Shown one piece after another: positions 48,041 to 56,995 of a stretch of 64,000 bases of DNA. Position 1 is the stretch's first letter. Every line of letters starts with the position of its first letter. The notes under the pieces were generated by a model, which was given only the letters and a program-made list of their open reading frames with translations, was not told the DNA's origin and did no database searches. The stretch spans positions 21,408 through 85,407 of the forward strand of contig CALDSR010000008.1 in NCBI GenBank assembly GCA_937924505.1. Reading direction: 5' to 3'. Source of the stretch: an uncultured Granulosicoccus sp. Its GTDB lineage: Bacteria; Pseudomonadota; Gammaproteobacteria; Granulosicoccales; Granulosicoccaceae. Both the position numbers and the translations under genes were made by a program.

Positions 48041-48443
48041 CGTAATAATCTCTTGAACGAAAAAATCGACACTATTTAAGTACAGTGTCTGAGGACTAAA
48101 GGATGTTTTGTAGGTGTTACTTCTTGCTATTCAGCTTTAAAAAGCACATATCAAAGTAGGGTGGTTACCACACTCCAGTTACTGATTCGCCAGCTGATTC
48201 AACCTTTGCTATGGAACAAACGCCATTACCAAGGGTTGGAGAATAGTCAGCAAAAAAGCCTTCATGGACACACTTGGTGGACAAATTCTACGATTAAACC
48301 TTGATATGAACCGGATAAAGGACTTGATTAGCCCTAAACTAGTAGCGTTTGCAATGTACTACTTGCTGCAACTCCCAAGTATACCGTGTTTTTCCCTCAC
48401 ATACAGCCCTGCGGCCTAGCTTCCTCCACTGCATTTACGCTTT
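48041..48443. other. 403-nt intergenic region, relatively AT-rich
   Basis: Divergent space between the coiled-coil gene and the MFS gene. It contains the inverted repeat at 48068-48089 and little else that I can name. A 51-codon frame (48264-48419, plus strand) begins without a ribosome-binding site and is treated as chance. No tRNA, repeat family or clear -35/-10 pair was seen. Confidence 0.5.
48068..48089. promoter_or_regulatory. Inverted repeat upstream of the coiled-coil gene
   Basis: GACACT (48068-48073) and AGTGTC (48084-48089) are exact inverted copies separated by 10 nt, about 28-49 nt before the start at 48040. Possible operator, with half-sites 16 nt apart centre to centre, or a 5'-UTR stem. 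Confidence 0.45.
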
Positions 48444-49661
48444 GTGACATTCAGGACATTTTTCAAAGAAAATCTCAGGTGGCTCGCCGGGGGTGCCCTG
48501 TTGACCTTTTTCTCCAGTGTCGGACAGACATTCTTCATCGCAAGCTTTGCAGGAGAGATTCGTGACGAATTTTCCCTGTCCCATGGTGGCTTTGGTTTTA
48601 TCTACATGCTGGCAACCTTGGCGAGTGCGGCTACTCTGGTGATCATCGGGCCGGTCGTGGATCGTTATCGCGTAGCCCCTGTCGCGCTCGCCGTGATCGG
48701 ATCTTTAGCGCTCGCCGCGTTGATCATGGCCTCTGCCAGCACGGTCGCGATGCTGTTGATCGCGATTTATCTGCTGCGCCTGTCGGGTCAGGGGATGATG
48801 TCGCATGTGGCGATGACCGCGATGGGGCGCTGGTACGCAGCCGAACGAGGACGAGCCGTATCGGTGGCAACCACAGGTCATCAATTGGGTGAGGGTATTT
48901 TGCCGGCCGCGGTAGTTCTGATGCTGGCGTTCGGACATTGGCGAAATGCCTGGCTAATTGCCGCGGTCATATTAGTCGTTTTAGCGATGCCGTTAGCGTG
49001 GTTGCTTTTATCGGTGCCGCGACGCCCGGCGGGGTCGCAACAGCCCTCATTGGAAACCGGCGTGCAATGGACGCGTCGACAGGCCATGTCTGACTATCCG
49101 TTCTGGATTGTTTGCTGCGGTGTGCTTGCACCGTCATTCATTGGCACTTCGGTCTTTTTTCATCAAGTGCATCTGGGTGCCATGAAATCGATTGCTCCTG
49201 AGACTATCGCTGTGTCATTCACGATCATGTCGATCACCACCGTTACCGTAGGGTTGATTTCAGGGCATCTTGTTGACCGCTTTAGTGCAAGGCGTATGTT
49301 GCCGTTCTTTTTGTTTCCGCTGAGCCTGGGTTGTCTCGTACTTTCGTATGGTCAGCACAGTTTGACGATGGTTGCCTTCATGTTCTTGTTGGGCATGTCT
49401 TATGGTGTATCCAATGCCGTGTTTGGCGCTATCTGGCCGGAGGTTTACGGTATCCGGCACTTGGGGTCGATCAGGGCGGTCACGACGGCTGCGATGGTTT
49501 TTGCGTCAGCACTCGGTCCGGGCTTGACCGGATGGTTGATCGATATTGGTATTTCTTTCGAGCGCCAATTGCTCGTTATGAGCGTTTATTGCCTGTTGAG
49601 CATGCTGGCACTTTTTTTAGCCGTTCGGCAACTGGATCTTCGCTTGTCCCCGATTCGCTAA
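48444..49661 (+). CDS. Major facilitator superfamily transporter
   Basis: 405-residue inner-membrane carrier with 12 predicted helices. The N-terminal half shows FFIASFAGEIRDEFSLSHGG and the loop 2-3 motif region around GPVVDRYRVAPVAL; GRWYAAERGRAVSVATTGHQ is the loop between helices 4 and 5, and SGHLVDRFSARRMLPFFLF repeats the motif in the second half. Resembles the oxalate/formate or NarK-like uniporter-type MFS proteins, substrate unknown. Start is GTG 48444. Its stop overlaps the convergent AEC gene's stop in the tetranucleotide CTAA. Confidence 0.88.
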   Translation: MTFRTFFKENLRWLAGGALLTFFSSVGQTFFIASFAGEIRDEFSLSHGGFGFIYMLATLASAATLVIIGPVVDRYRVAPVALAVIGSLALAALIMASASTVAMLLIAIYLLRLSGQGMMSHVAMTAMGRWYAAERGRAVSVATTGHQLGEGILPAAVVLMLAFGHWRNAWLIAAVILVVLAMPLAWLLLSVPRRPAGSQQPSLETGVQWTRRQAMSDYPFWIVCCGVLAPSFIGTSVFFHQVHLGAMKSIAPETIAVSFTIMSITTVTVGLISGHLVDRFSARRMLPFFLFPLSLGCLVLSYGQHSLTMVAFMFLLGMSYGVSNAVFGAIWPEVYGIRHLGSIRAVTTAAMVFASALGPGLTGWLIDIGISFERQLLVMSVYCLLSMLALFLAVRQLDLRLSPIR

Positions 49662-50602
49662 AGTAGCGCGTTCTGAGCGGCATACAAAAAAGCTGTTACT
49701 GTCACGATCGACAACAGCGTCGACACAACCACAGCACTTGATGCTCGTTCTTCCCAAACACCATATTGTTGGGCCAGAACAAACACATTGGTTGCAGTTG
49801 GCAGTGTCGCCAGCAGCACGGCTGAATAGAGCCAGACATCATTGAGCCCCGGTAAGCCGCGTAATAACAGATACACGATCAAAGGATGAATCAACAATTT
49901 GATCGGTACCAGATAGGCCAGGTCAAGCGGTATGCGTTTGAGTGGACGCAATGCCGCGGTTACACCCATCGCGAACAGGGCGCATGGCGCAGCCGCACCT
50001 GAGAGCGTGGTCAACAATTGGTTGACAGGTGTTGGTGGCTGATACGAAAACAACGCAGCGCTTATACCGGCGATTGTTGCCAGAATAAACGGGTGTGAAA
50101 ATATTTTTTTTATGATCTCACCAAACAGTTTGAGTGGCGAAGCGGGCCGTTCGTCACCGAGCGCCATCAGCAGCGGCGCCATGGTGAAGTGCAGGGAGTT
50201 GTCCAGACAGAACACCAGTGCGACCGGAATACCCGCTTCCGGGCCAAACGCGGCGATCGCCAGTGGCGGGCCCAGGTAGCCGATATTGCCATAGGCACCG
50301 GCGTATCCCATGATTGTCGCTTCCTTGATGCGTCCCGGTCCGAACTTGTACGCCAGTGCAAAACTCAACACATACACAATGAAGGTGCCAAGCGTGGTGC
50401 GGACCAGAAAACTGGCATCGGGCAAATCGTCCAAAGGTGCTTGGGCGAGTAATAGATAGATCAACGCCGGCAAAGCGATATAGATGATGAAGAAATTCAG
50501 CCAGGCAAGTCCTTCGATCGGCAGCTTGACCAGGCGCGCGGCCAGATACCCTATGGCGATAAGACCAAATAGCGGTAAAACAAGGCCGAGAACCTCAAGC
50601 AT
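49658..50602 (-). CDS. AEC family transporter
   Basis: 314-residue auxin-efflux-carrier family membrane protein with about ten helices in two five-helix halves. LVLPLFGLIAIGYLAARLVKL and LNFFIIYIALPALIYLLL are typical of the N-terminal half; IMGYAGAYGNIGYLGPPLAIAAFG carries the crossover region, and ALFAMGVTAAL the second half. Bacterial members move malate, malonate or other carboxylates. It lies 4 nt downstream of the FAD oxidase gene, hence likely imports or exports that enzyme's substrate. Confidence 0.9.
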   Translation of the reverse strand: MLEVLGLVLPLFGLIAIGYLAARLVKLPIEGLAWLNFFIIYIALPALIYLLLAQAPLDDLPDASFLVRTTLGTFIVYVLSFALAYKFGPGRIKEATIMGYAGAYGNIGYLGPPLAIAAFGPEAGIPVALVFCLDNSLHFTMAPLLMALGDERPASPLKLFGEIIKKIFSHPFILATIAGISAALFSYQPPTPVNQLLTTLSGAAAPCALFAMGVTAALRPLKRIPLDLAYLVPIKLLIHPLIVYLLLRGLPGLNDVWLYSAVLLATLPTATNVFVLAQQYGVWEERASSAVVVSTLLSIVTVTAFLYAAQNALL

Positions 50603-50606
50603 CGAA

Positions 50607-52043
50607 TCAGCGCGGTGACACGACCTTGCCGGGATTGAGAATATTGTCGGGATCCAAGGCGCGCTTCAAGGATGACATGATCTCGACCTCGTCAGCATTT
50701 CTCGACAATGAGAGGTAAGGCTTCTTCTTAAGACCGATGCCATGCTCGGCGGATATTGATCCGCCCAGCGCACTGAGTGGCGCATAGACAATGTTGTTGC
50801 TAAGGCTGAGCCACTCATCGCCAAGTGCGTGATTGTAGTCAGCAGTCTTGGCCGGCGAAATAACCAAATGCAGATTGCCATCGGCCAAGTGACCATAAGC
50901 ATAAAATTGAACACCATTCCACTGCTCATTCAGCCTTGCCTCAACCTCCTGCAGATAGGTTTGCATGCTCATTATCGGCAGGCTGATGTCGTAGACAAAG
51001 ACCGGGTCGAAGCGTCTTCTGATATCGACATTTTCACGTATGTGCCAGATGGACTGTCGTTCCTTTTCTGATTGGGGAACTGCTGCATCCACGATCAATT
51101 TGTTCGTGAATGCTGATTCAAGTGCATTCTGAAACTGTGTCGTGATGAGCTCGAGCTCGGAGCCTTTTGATTCGACGATGGCATAGATCGGGTAGTTGTT
51201 ATCGAACGGTGAGCTGACATTGCCGTCAATAGTGGTATCGGTGTTCAAATCGAAAAACGATTGCCAGATGATTTCGAAGGCGTCGAGCGTTCCATTGAGA
51301 GAATTGTCCATATGACGCAGAAATGCCGGCACAGTATCGTACTTGTCAAACGCAACCAGTGCTGTCGCGACTGCCGGCGTTGCTGCTCGCAGGCGCAAGA
51401 CCGCGCGCGTGATGATGCCAAGCGTGCCTTCACTACCGATGAACAATTGCTTTAAATCGTACCCAGCGTTGTTCTTCATCATGCGGTTCATCGATGACAT
51501 GATGCTGCCATCCGCCAGCACGACTTCAAGGCCTAGCACCTGCTCACGCATCATGCCGTAACGTAGTACTGACAAGCCACCTGCATTTGTTGACATGTTG
51601 CCACCTATGGTGCACGAACCTCGTGCGCCAAGATCCAGTCCAAATTGCAGACCCGCAGTCGCGGCAGCCTCTTGCACCGATTGCAACACGGCACCTGCCT
51701 GCACAGTGATCGTTCTGCCATCAACATCGATAGACTGAATGTCACGCTGACGTTCCATTGACAGTACGATTTCCTTATCATTACTGGTGTGACCTTCAAC
51801 CAATCCGGTTAATCCACCATGGGTAACGACTGCCTGTCCGGCACGGTGGCAGATGCGCATGACCGCTGACGTCTCATCAGTATTGGCTGGACGCACAATA
51901 GCGAGAGCCGCCATCGGTGTGGCATCCCAATAGTGTGATGCGCGGCTTGTCACCGCGTCATCAGTCAATACATGTGCCTCACCAACCACCGCGCGTATCT
52001 CATCTAACAGTGAATGACTTTTGACTGTTGGTACGGTTTGCAT
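50607..52043 (-). CDS. FAD-binding oxidase of the GlcD/D-2-hydroxyacid dehydrogenase family
   Basis: 478 residues from ATG 52043 (a longer frame would add 16). PCMH-type FAD domain: THGGLTGLVEGHTSNDKEIV and GLDLGARGSCTIGGNMSTNAGG, then a VAO-type C-terminal domain with FYAYGHLADGNLHLVISP (His-x-x-x-Gly-x-x-H metal/substrate region) and SISAEHGIGLKKKPYL. The fold oxidises D-lactate, glycolate, D-2-hydroxyglutarate or similar acids. gcdH upstream makes D-2-hydroxyglutarate attractive, but the substrate is inferred only. Lies 17 nt after gcdH. Confidence 0.9.
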   Translation of the reverse strand: MQTVPTVKSHSLLDEIRAVVGEAHVLTDDAVTSRASHYWDATPMAALAIVRPANTDETSAVMRICHRAGQAVVTHGGLTGLVEGHTSNDKEIVLSMERQRDIQSIDVDGRTITVQAGAVLQSVQEAAATAGLQFGLDLGARGSCTIGGNMSTNAGGLSVLRYGMMREQVLGLEVVLADGSIMSSMNRMMKNNAGYDLKQLFIGSEGTLGIITRAVLRLRAATPAVATALVAFDKYDTVPAFLRHMDNSLNGTLDAFEIIWQSFFDLNTDTTIDGNVSSPFDNNYPIYAIVESKGSELELITTQFQNALESAFTNKLIVDAAVPQSEKERQSIWHIRENVDIRRRFDPVFVYDISLPIMSMQTYLQEVEARLNEQWNGVQFYAYGHLADGNLHLVISPAKTADYNHALGDEWLSLSNNIVYAPLSALGGSISAEHGIGLKKKPYLSLSRNADEVEIMSSLKRALDPDNILNPGKVVSPR

Positions 52044-52060
52044 TACGAATATCCGATTGC

Positions 52061-53305
52061 TTACGTGAATGCCTGCAAACCCGTCTGGCAACGTCCGAGT
52101 ATCAAGGCGTGAATATCGTGAGTACCTTCATAGGTATTCACGGCTTCCAGATTCATGACATGACGCATTACATGATACTCATCGGAAATGCCATTGCCAC
52201 CGAGCATGTCGCGGGCTTCTCGCGCCATCGCCAAAGCCTTGCCGGCGTTGTTGCGTTTCATCAGTGATATCAGTTCTGCCGACGCAGTGCCTTCGTCCAT
52301 AAGGCGACCCAGTCGCAAGGACCCTTGCAAGCCGAGGGTAATTTCCGTTTGCATGTCGGCCAGCTTTTTTTGAATCAACTGATTGGCGGCAAGTGGTTTG
52401 CCAAACTGTTTACGATCAAGGGTATAGCTTCGAGCCTGGTGCCAACAGGCTTCTGCAGCGCCTATAGCGCCCCAACTGATGCCATAGCGTGCGCGGTTAA
52501 GACAACCGAAGGGGCCAGCCAGTCCTTGTGCGTTTGGCAGTAGTTGGTCTTCCGAGATATCCACATCCTGTAACTGGATCATGCCGGTTATTGACGCACG
52601 TAAGGAGAACTTGCCATCGATCTTTGGTGTGTCCAATCCTTTCGTGCCACGATCAACCAGAAAACCCTTGATCTTTCCATCGTGCGCATCGGACTTGGCC
52701 CAAATGACGCAGACGTCGGCGATGGGGGAGTTGGTAATCCAGTTTTTGGCGCCATTGAGTCGGTAGCCACCATCGATTTTCGTTGCCCGGGTGATCATTG
52801 ATGAGGGATCAGAGCCATGGTCTGGTTCGGTCAGTCCGAAACAACCTATCCATTCGCCGCTGGCAAGTTTTGGCAGATAGTGGCGACGTTGCGCGTCGCT
52901 GCCATAGGCAAAAATCGGATGCATGACGAGCGAGGACTGCACCGACATGGCCGATCGATAGCCTGAATCCACGCGCTCGACCTCGCGGGCGACAAGTCCG
53001 TAGCTGACATAAGAGCTGCCAGCGCAATCGTATTCTTCGGGAATGGTCATGCCGAGCAGGCCGAGTTCCCCGAATTCGTTCATGATTTCGCGATCGAACT
53101 GCTCATGCCGATTCGCCATGACGGCGCGCGGCAACAGCCGATTCTGGCAATAGTCATGGGCTGTGTCCCGGATCAGGCGTTCCTCACTACTCAACTGCTG
53201 GTCAAGTAAAGCAATATCTTGCCAGTCTGGGCTGGCGGGCTTGGCGCGTGCCGATTCGGGGGTAGCTGTGTGGACGATTGCGGAGTCTGAAGGCATGGTG
53301 GACAT
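52061..53305 (-). CDS. gcdH: Glutaryl-CoA dehydrogenase
   Basis: FAD-dependent acyl-CoA dehydrogenase that oxidises and decarboxylates glutaryl-CoA to crotonyl-CoA, in lysine, tryptophan and aromatic acid breakdown. 414 residues if started at 53305 (ATG 53338 and 53296 also possible; none has a good SD). Family features: [18 protein letters not shown] (FAD/substrate loop), [20 protein letters not shown] (GcdH-type NSP-ADV), [15 protein letters not shown], and catalytic glutamate in [16 protein letters not shown]. First gene of a three-gene minus unit with the FAD oxidase and AEC carrier; divergent from the HlyD set. Confidence 0.95.
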   Translation of the reverse strand: MSTMPSDSAIVHTATPESARAKPASPDWQDIALLDQQLSSEERLIRDTAHDYCQNRLLPRAVMANRHEQFDREIMNEFGELGLLGMTIPEEYDCAGSSYVSYGLVAREVERVDSGYRSAMSVQSSLVMHPIFAYGSDAQRRHYLPKLASGEWIGCFGLTEPDHGSDPSSMITRATKIDGGYRLNGAKNWITNSPIADVCVIWAKSDAHDGKIKGFLVDRGTKGLDTPKIDGKFSLRASITGMIQLQDVDISEDQLLPNAQGLAGPFGCLNRARYGISWGAIGAAEACWHQARSYTLDRKQFGKPLAANQLIQKKLADMQTEITLGLQGSLRLGRLMDEGTASAELISLMKRNNAGKALAMAREARDMLGGNGISDEYHVMRHVMNLEAVNTYEGTHDIHALILGRCQTGLQAFT

Positions 53306-53393
53306 CAAGCGCGGTAAAAATATGGATTGAGCCGCCATTGTAACTGGCTTGCTAGTTGCAGATTGCAGGTCAGAACACTGTCCGGACACTTGC

Positions 53394-54845
53394 ATGGCTG
53401 TTGAATCTCCGTTTCGCAGGAAAAGCGCCTCTATGGCCTTGTCTGATCCGGCGCCGACCTCAGACTCGTCTGCGGTACTGAGCGACGCGGTGCTACGGGC
53501 GATCCTCAGTGATACGAGTGCTGACGCCGTTGCCGTGGCGCTGGTTAATCAATTGGTGGGGCAATTCCCGGTGCGACGAGTATCTCTGGGTATCCGCCAG
53601 TCCGGTTCGACCGTATTGATGGCGGTTTCCGATCAGATGAAGCTTGATAAGCGACGCTCATTGCCACGACTGATAACGGCTGCGCTTTCCGAGACGCTCG
53701 ATTTCGCTGTGCCGATTGAGTTCATTGGTGTCCACGAGACTGACACCACGACGGAAAAAAATATGACGCATCCGGCCCATGCAAAGCTGGTCGAGACGTT
53801 CAGTGGTAACCGTTTGTTGAGTTTTTCGGTCGAGGCGAAACATCATCGTTATGCGTTTTTACTGGAATACCAAAACGATGCATTGCCTGGCTCTGATCTT
53901 TCTGATCGGATGCCCGAGCTCGTCAAGCCGTCGATTGCTGCGCTTGATTTATTGGTAAATCAGGAACAGTCTTTTCTACAAACCATTCGCCAACGCAGCG
54001 GGCGGTTTTTTCACACACTGTCGCGTGGAGCCTTGTCGACTGGGCAAAGTCTGGCAGTTGTCGCCTTGACACTGCTCGCCGTGAGCTGTGTCTTTCCAGT
54101 GACTGCCAAGGTCACGAGCCGAGCATCAATCGTCGCCGCCGACAGTCAGCTTATCGTTGCGCCACAAAACGGATTTGTTCAGTCCGCCACGCTGCGTGCA
54201 GGGGACTTGGTCAAGTCGGGTGAGCTGTTGGCGACCTTGGATAATCGAGATTTACGTTTGAACGCTGACAAGTGGCAGAGTGAAGCGCAGCAAAACAAGC
54301 AAGCGCAAGCGCAAGCACTGGCCAGCAGGGATCGTATCGAGTTGGGACGCTTGCGTGCTGATATGGCTCGCATTGATGCGGAAATTGCCTTGGTTGATCG
54401 ACAGTTGCAGCGCGCCGAGTTGCGTGCGCCGTTCGATGGTGTCATCACAGAAGGTGACTTGTCGCAGTCCCTGGGTGCAGCGGTTGAACAAGGTGAAATA
54501 CTATTTATTGTTGCCAGAACGGCCGACTACCGCCTGGAGCTGGATGTAAATGAACATGACGTTGCGTTGGTTAATCCAGGTCAGACGTTAGGTTTACGCC
54601 TTTCTTCGGCTCCCGGCACAGCGCTTGATGCGACCATTGAAGAGTTGTTGCCGGTCGCCCAGAGCGAGGCTGGTGTCAGTACGTTTCGCGTGCAAGCCGA
54701 GCTTGCCAGTCCGCCCGCATTTTTGCGTCCCGGTATGGAAGGCATCGCCAAGATTGATGTCGGCAGGCGTCCGGCGATAGATGTCTACACCAGAAAACTG
54801 CGCAATGGTCTGCGTCTGTGGGCCTGGAAGCTGGGGGTGCTGTGA
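53394..54845 (+). CDS. HlyD-family adaptor with an N-terminal GAF-like cytoplasmic region
   Basis: 483 residues from ATG 53394 (ATG 53433 is an alternative). Residues about 25-195 form a soluble, GAF-like region ([47 protein letters not shown]), followed by one membrane helix ([18 protein letters not shown], about 220-238). The periplasmic part shows the lipoyl half [20 protein letters not shown], a coiled-coil hairpin ([19 protein letters not shown]) and the second lipoyl half [20 protein letters not shown]. Membrane-fusion protein type, but the cytoplasmic sensor-like head is unusual. It overlaps the M50 gene by GTGA. Confidence 0.87.
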   Translation: MAVESPFRRKSASMALSDPAPTSDSSAVLSDAVLRAILSDTSADAVAVALVNQLVGQFPVRRVSLGIRQSGSTVLMAVSDQMKLDKRRSLPRLITAALSETLDFAVPIEFIGVHETDTTTEKNMTHPAHAKLVETFSGNRLLSFSVEAKHHRYAFLLEYQNDALPGSDLSDRMPELVKPSIAALDLLVNQEQSFLQTIRQRSGRFFHTLSRGALSTGQSLAVVALTLLAVSCVFPVTAKVTSRASIVAADSQLIVAPQNGFVQSATLRAGDLVKSGELLATLDNRDLRLNADKWQSEAQQNKQAQAQALASRDRIELGRLRADMARIDAEIALVDRQLQRAELRAPFDGVITEGDLSQSLGAAVEQGEILFIVARTADYRLELDVNEHDVALVNPGQTLGLRLSSAPGTALDATIEELLPVAQSEAGVSTFRVQAELASPPAFLRPGMEGIAKIDVGRRPAIDVYTRKLRNGLRLWAWKLGVL

Positions 54846-56968
54846 TCTCATTATGGCAACGTGTTGCGGAGCTTAAACCAGTAACGCTCGACACGATGGA
54901 ATCCAACGCCCGCGAGATTCGGGGCAGTCTTTGGTATGTCGCTGGAAATTCCTTGACGGGTGACAAGGTACGTTTGAATCCGCAAATGCATGCTTGCATG
55001 CAAAGGCTTGATGGGACACAAACCATGGCGGCTGTCTGCCAGGCCGAAATCCCGGATGCCTCTGAGGCTGAGCAGCATGCATTGGCGAGTGCTGTCATTA
55101 CCTTGTCAAACGCCGGGATGATTCGTTTGAACGCATCCAACGATATTGAACGCTTGATCAGTGGCGCCAGAATGGCGAAGGTCAGGAAGCGTTCCGAACG
55201 CTGGTTTAATCCTCTTGCATTGCGGTTTGCGATTATCAATCCAGATGCCTGGGTGTCACGCGCTTTGCCTTGGCTACAGTGGTTGCTGACGCGTCGCAGT
55301 TTGCTCGTTTTTCTTGTGCTGGTCTTATCGTCAATGCTTCTTGCCATCGCGTATGCGGCGTCGCTCAGCGCTGAATTTTCCCGCGTGCAACAATCGCCGG
55401 GGCACTGGTGGATGTATTTACTGTTGTATCCGATCATCAAGTTCGGACATGAACTCGCACATGCACTTGCCATCAAGCGTTTTGGCGGGAATGTCCATGA
55501 GGCGGGCTTCTCGATACTGGTTCTGATGCCGGTTCCCTTCGTCGATGCGACGGATGCATGGATGTTTGACAAACGCGGAGAGCGGCTCATTGTCAGTGCC
55601 GCCGGGATCGCGTTTGAGGCGGTGCTCGCATCATTGATGTTATTGATATGGTTGATCGTCGAACCTGGACTTATCCGCGATATCGCCTTTGCTACAATCA
55701 TTATCAGCTTGGTTTCGATTCTGTTGTTCAACGCCAATCCATTGCTCCGTTTCGATGGTTACTACATTCTGCAGGACGCGATCGACATACCCAATCTCGC
55801 GACTCGCTCCAATCAATATCTGAAATATCTGTGCAAGCATTACTTGTTCAAAATTGATCAGATCGAGTCGCCGGTAACGGCACTGCGAGAACGTCGTTGG
55901 TTCGCTGGATACGGTGTTTTGGCCATTATTTATCGTTGGTTTGTCACGGCGGTAATTTGCATGTTCCTCTACAACACCCTGCCGTTGATTGGCTTTTTTC
56001 TAAGTGCTTTTGCGCTCTATCAGCTTGCGATAAAGCCCTTGCTCAAATTGTTTGATTATCTTCGGCATAGTCCGGATCTGGAAAACACACGCCGATCTGC
56101 AACACTCAAAACTGCGGCCGCAGCTCTACTGACTGTCGCCTTGATTAGCGCTTTGCCATTACCGTCGAGCACGCGTACAGAGGGTGTCGTCTGGGTATCG
56201 GGGCAGGCAGAAATCTACGCGGCTGAAGACGGCGAACTGATTGACACGCCGGTACAAGCTGGTGCCTGGGTCGACACAGGTGATGTTCTTTTCAGGCTTG
56301 AATCTTCAACTCTTGAGCGATCACTCGAGGTCCTTGATGCACAGATCAAGGTGCTGGAAGCCGAACGGCATGCTTCTCGACTGCTAGACCTGTCAAAAAG
56401 TCTCTCACTTGATAGTGAGCTTGAGAAGTTGCGGCAACAAAAGCGCCTGATGAATGAACGACAAGATGGCTTGACGGTCCGCGCGAAGCTCAGCGGTCGT
56501 CTGGCGTTGGCTTCCGCTGAGATCTCTGTAGGTGCTCATGTGCGGGCTGGTACTCCGTTGGCTTATGTCGTCCGTGCGGACGAACTTCGGGTCAGGGCAG
56601 TGATTCGGCAGCGCGATATAGTGCAGGTCCGAAAGGGCGTGTCTGTGGCCCGAATCAGGCTGGCCGAAGAGCTCGACAAACGCCTTGAGGCCGTGGTTCT
56701 GCGCGAGATTCCGTCTGGAAGTCACTCTTTGCCGAGTCAGGCTCTCGCCTACAACGGGCGTAGCGGTATAGCTGTTGCATCAACATCAGAAGGTAAATCA
56801 GAAACGCTTGAGCCTGTTTTTCATATGGAATTGAGTCTGCCTGCACAGCGGTCAACTCGTGGTATTGGCGGACGAGCCTATATCACCCTGACGCATGCGC
56901 CAGAGTCCCTGGGTTCCCGATGGTGGCGAGCAACCAGACAAGTTCTGATCAAACAACTGTCGGTTTAA
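54842..56968 (+). CDS. Membrane M50 metalloprotease with PqqD-like N-terminus and HlyD-like C-terminus
   Basis: 708 residues from GTG 54842 (GTGA overlap with the previous stop). Residues about 20-95 look like the PqqD/RRE winged helix found ahead of this family (SLWYVAGNSLTGDKVRLNPQ, CMQRLDGTQTMAAVCQ). A membrane domain with eight or so helices contains HELAH (His203, Glu204, His207) and NPLLRFDGYY with Asp305, together a site-2-protease zinc site. After the last helix (about 425-442), VVWVSGQAEIYAAEDGELID starts a HlyD-like barrel-sandwich domain with coiled coil (STLERSLEVLDAQIKVLEAE). Substrate unknown. Confidence 0.87.
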   Translation: MISLWQRVAELKPVTLDTMESNAREIRGSLWYVAGNSLTGDKVRLNPQMHACMQRLDGTQTMAAVCQAEIPDASEAEQHALASAVITLSNAGMIRLNASNDIERLISGARMAKVRKRSERWFNPLALRFAIINPDAWVSRALPWLQWLLTRRSLLVFLVLVLSSMLLAIAYAASLSAEFSRVQQSPGHWWMYLLLYPIIKFGHELAHALAIKRFGGNVHEAGFSILVLMPVPFVDATDAWMFDKRGERLIVSAAGIAFEAVLASLMLLIWLIVEPGLIRDIAFATIIISLVSILLFNANPLLRFDGYYILQDAIDIPNLATRSNQYLKYLCKHYLFKIDQIESPVTALRERRWFAGYGVLAIIYRWFVTAVICMFLYNTLPLIGFFLSAFALYQLAIKPLLKLFDYLRHSPDLENTRRSATLKTAAAALLTVALISALPLPSSTRTEGVVWVSGQAEIYAAEDGELIDTPVQAGAWVDTGDVLFRLESSTLERSLEVLDAQIKVLEAERHASRLLDLSKSLSLDSELEKLRQQKRLMNERQDGLTVRAKLSGRLALASAEISVGAHVRAGTPLAYVVRADELRVRAVIRQRDIVQVRKGVSVARIRLAEELDKRLEAVVLREIPSGSHSLPSQALAYNGRSGIAVASTSEGKSETLEPVFHMELSLPAQRSTRGIGGRAYITLTHAPESLGSRWWRATRQVLIKQLSV

Positions 56969-56995
56969 TCGACGGATACGCGAGTCGGAAACGAA

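Noticed and set aside
48264..48419. 51-codon plus-strand frame with a hydrophobic stretch in the AT-rich spacer
   Set aside because: No SD before the ATG, no family likeness, and such a frame is expected by chance in AT-rich sequence of this length.
54676..55737. 353-codon minus-strand frame
   Set aside because: Lies antisense to the HlyD/M50 genes, whose motifs are intact; low-complexity Ser/Arg-rich translation typical of a shadow frame.
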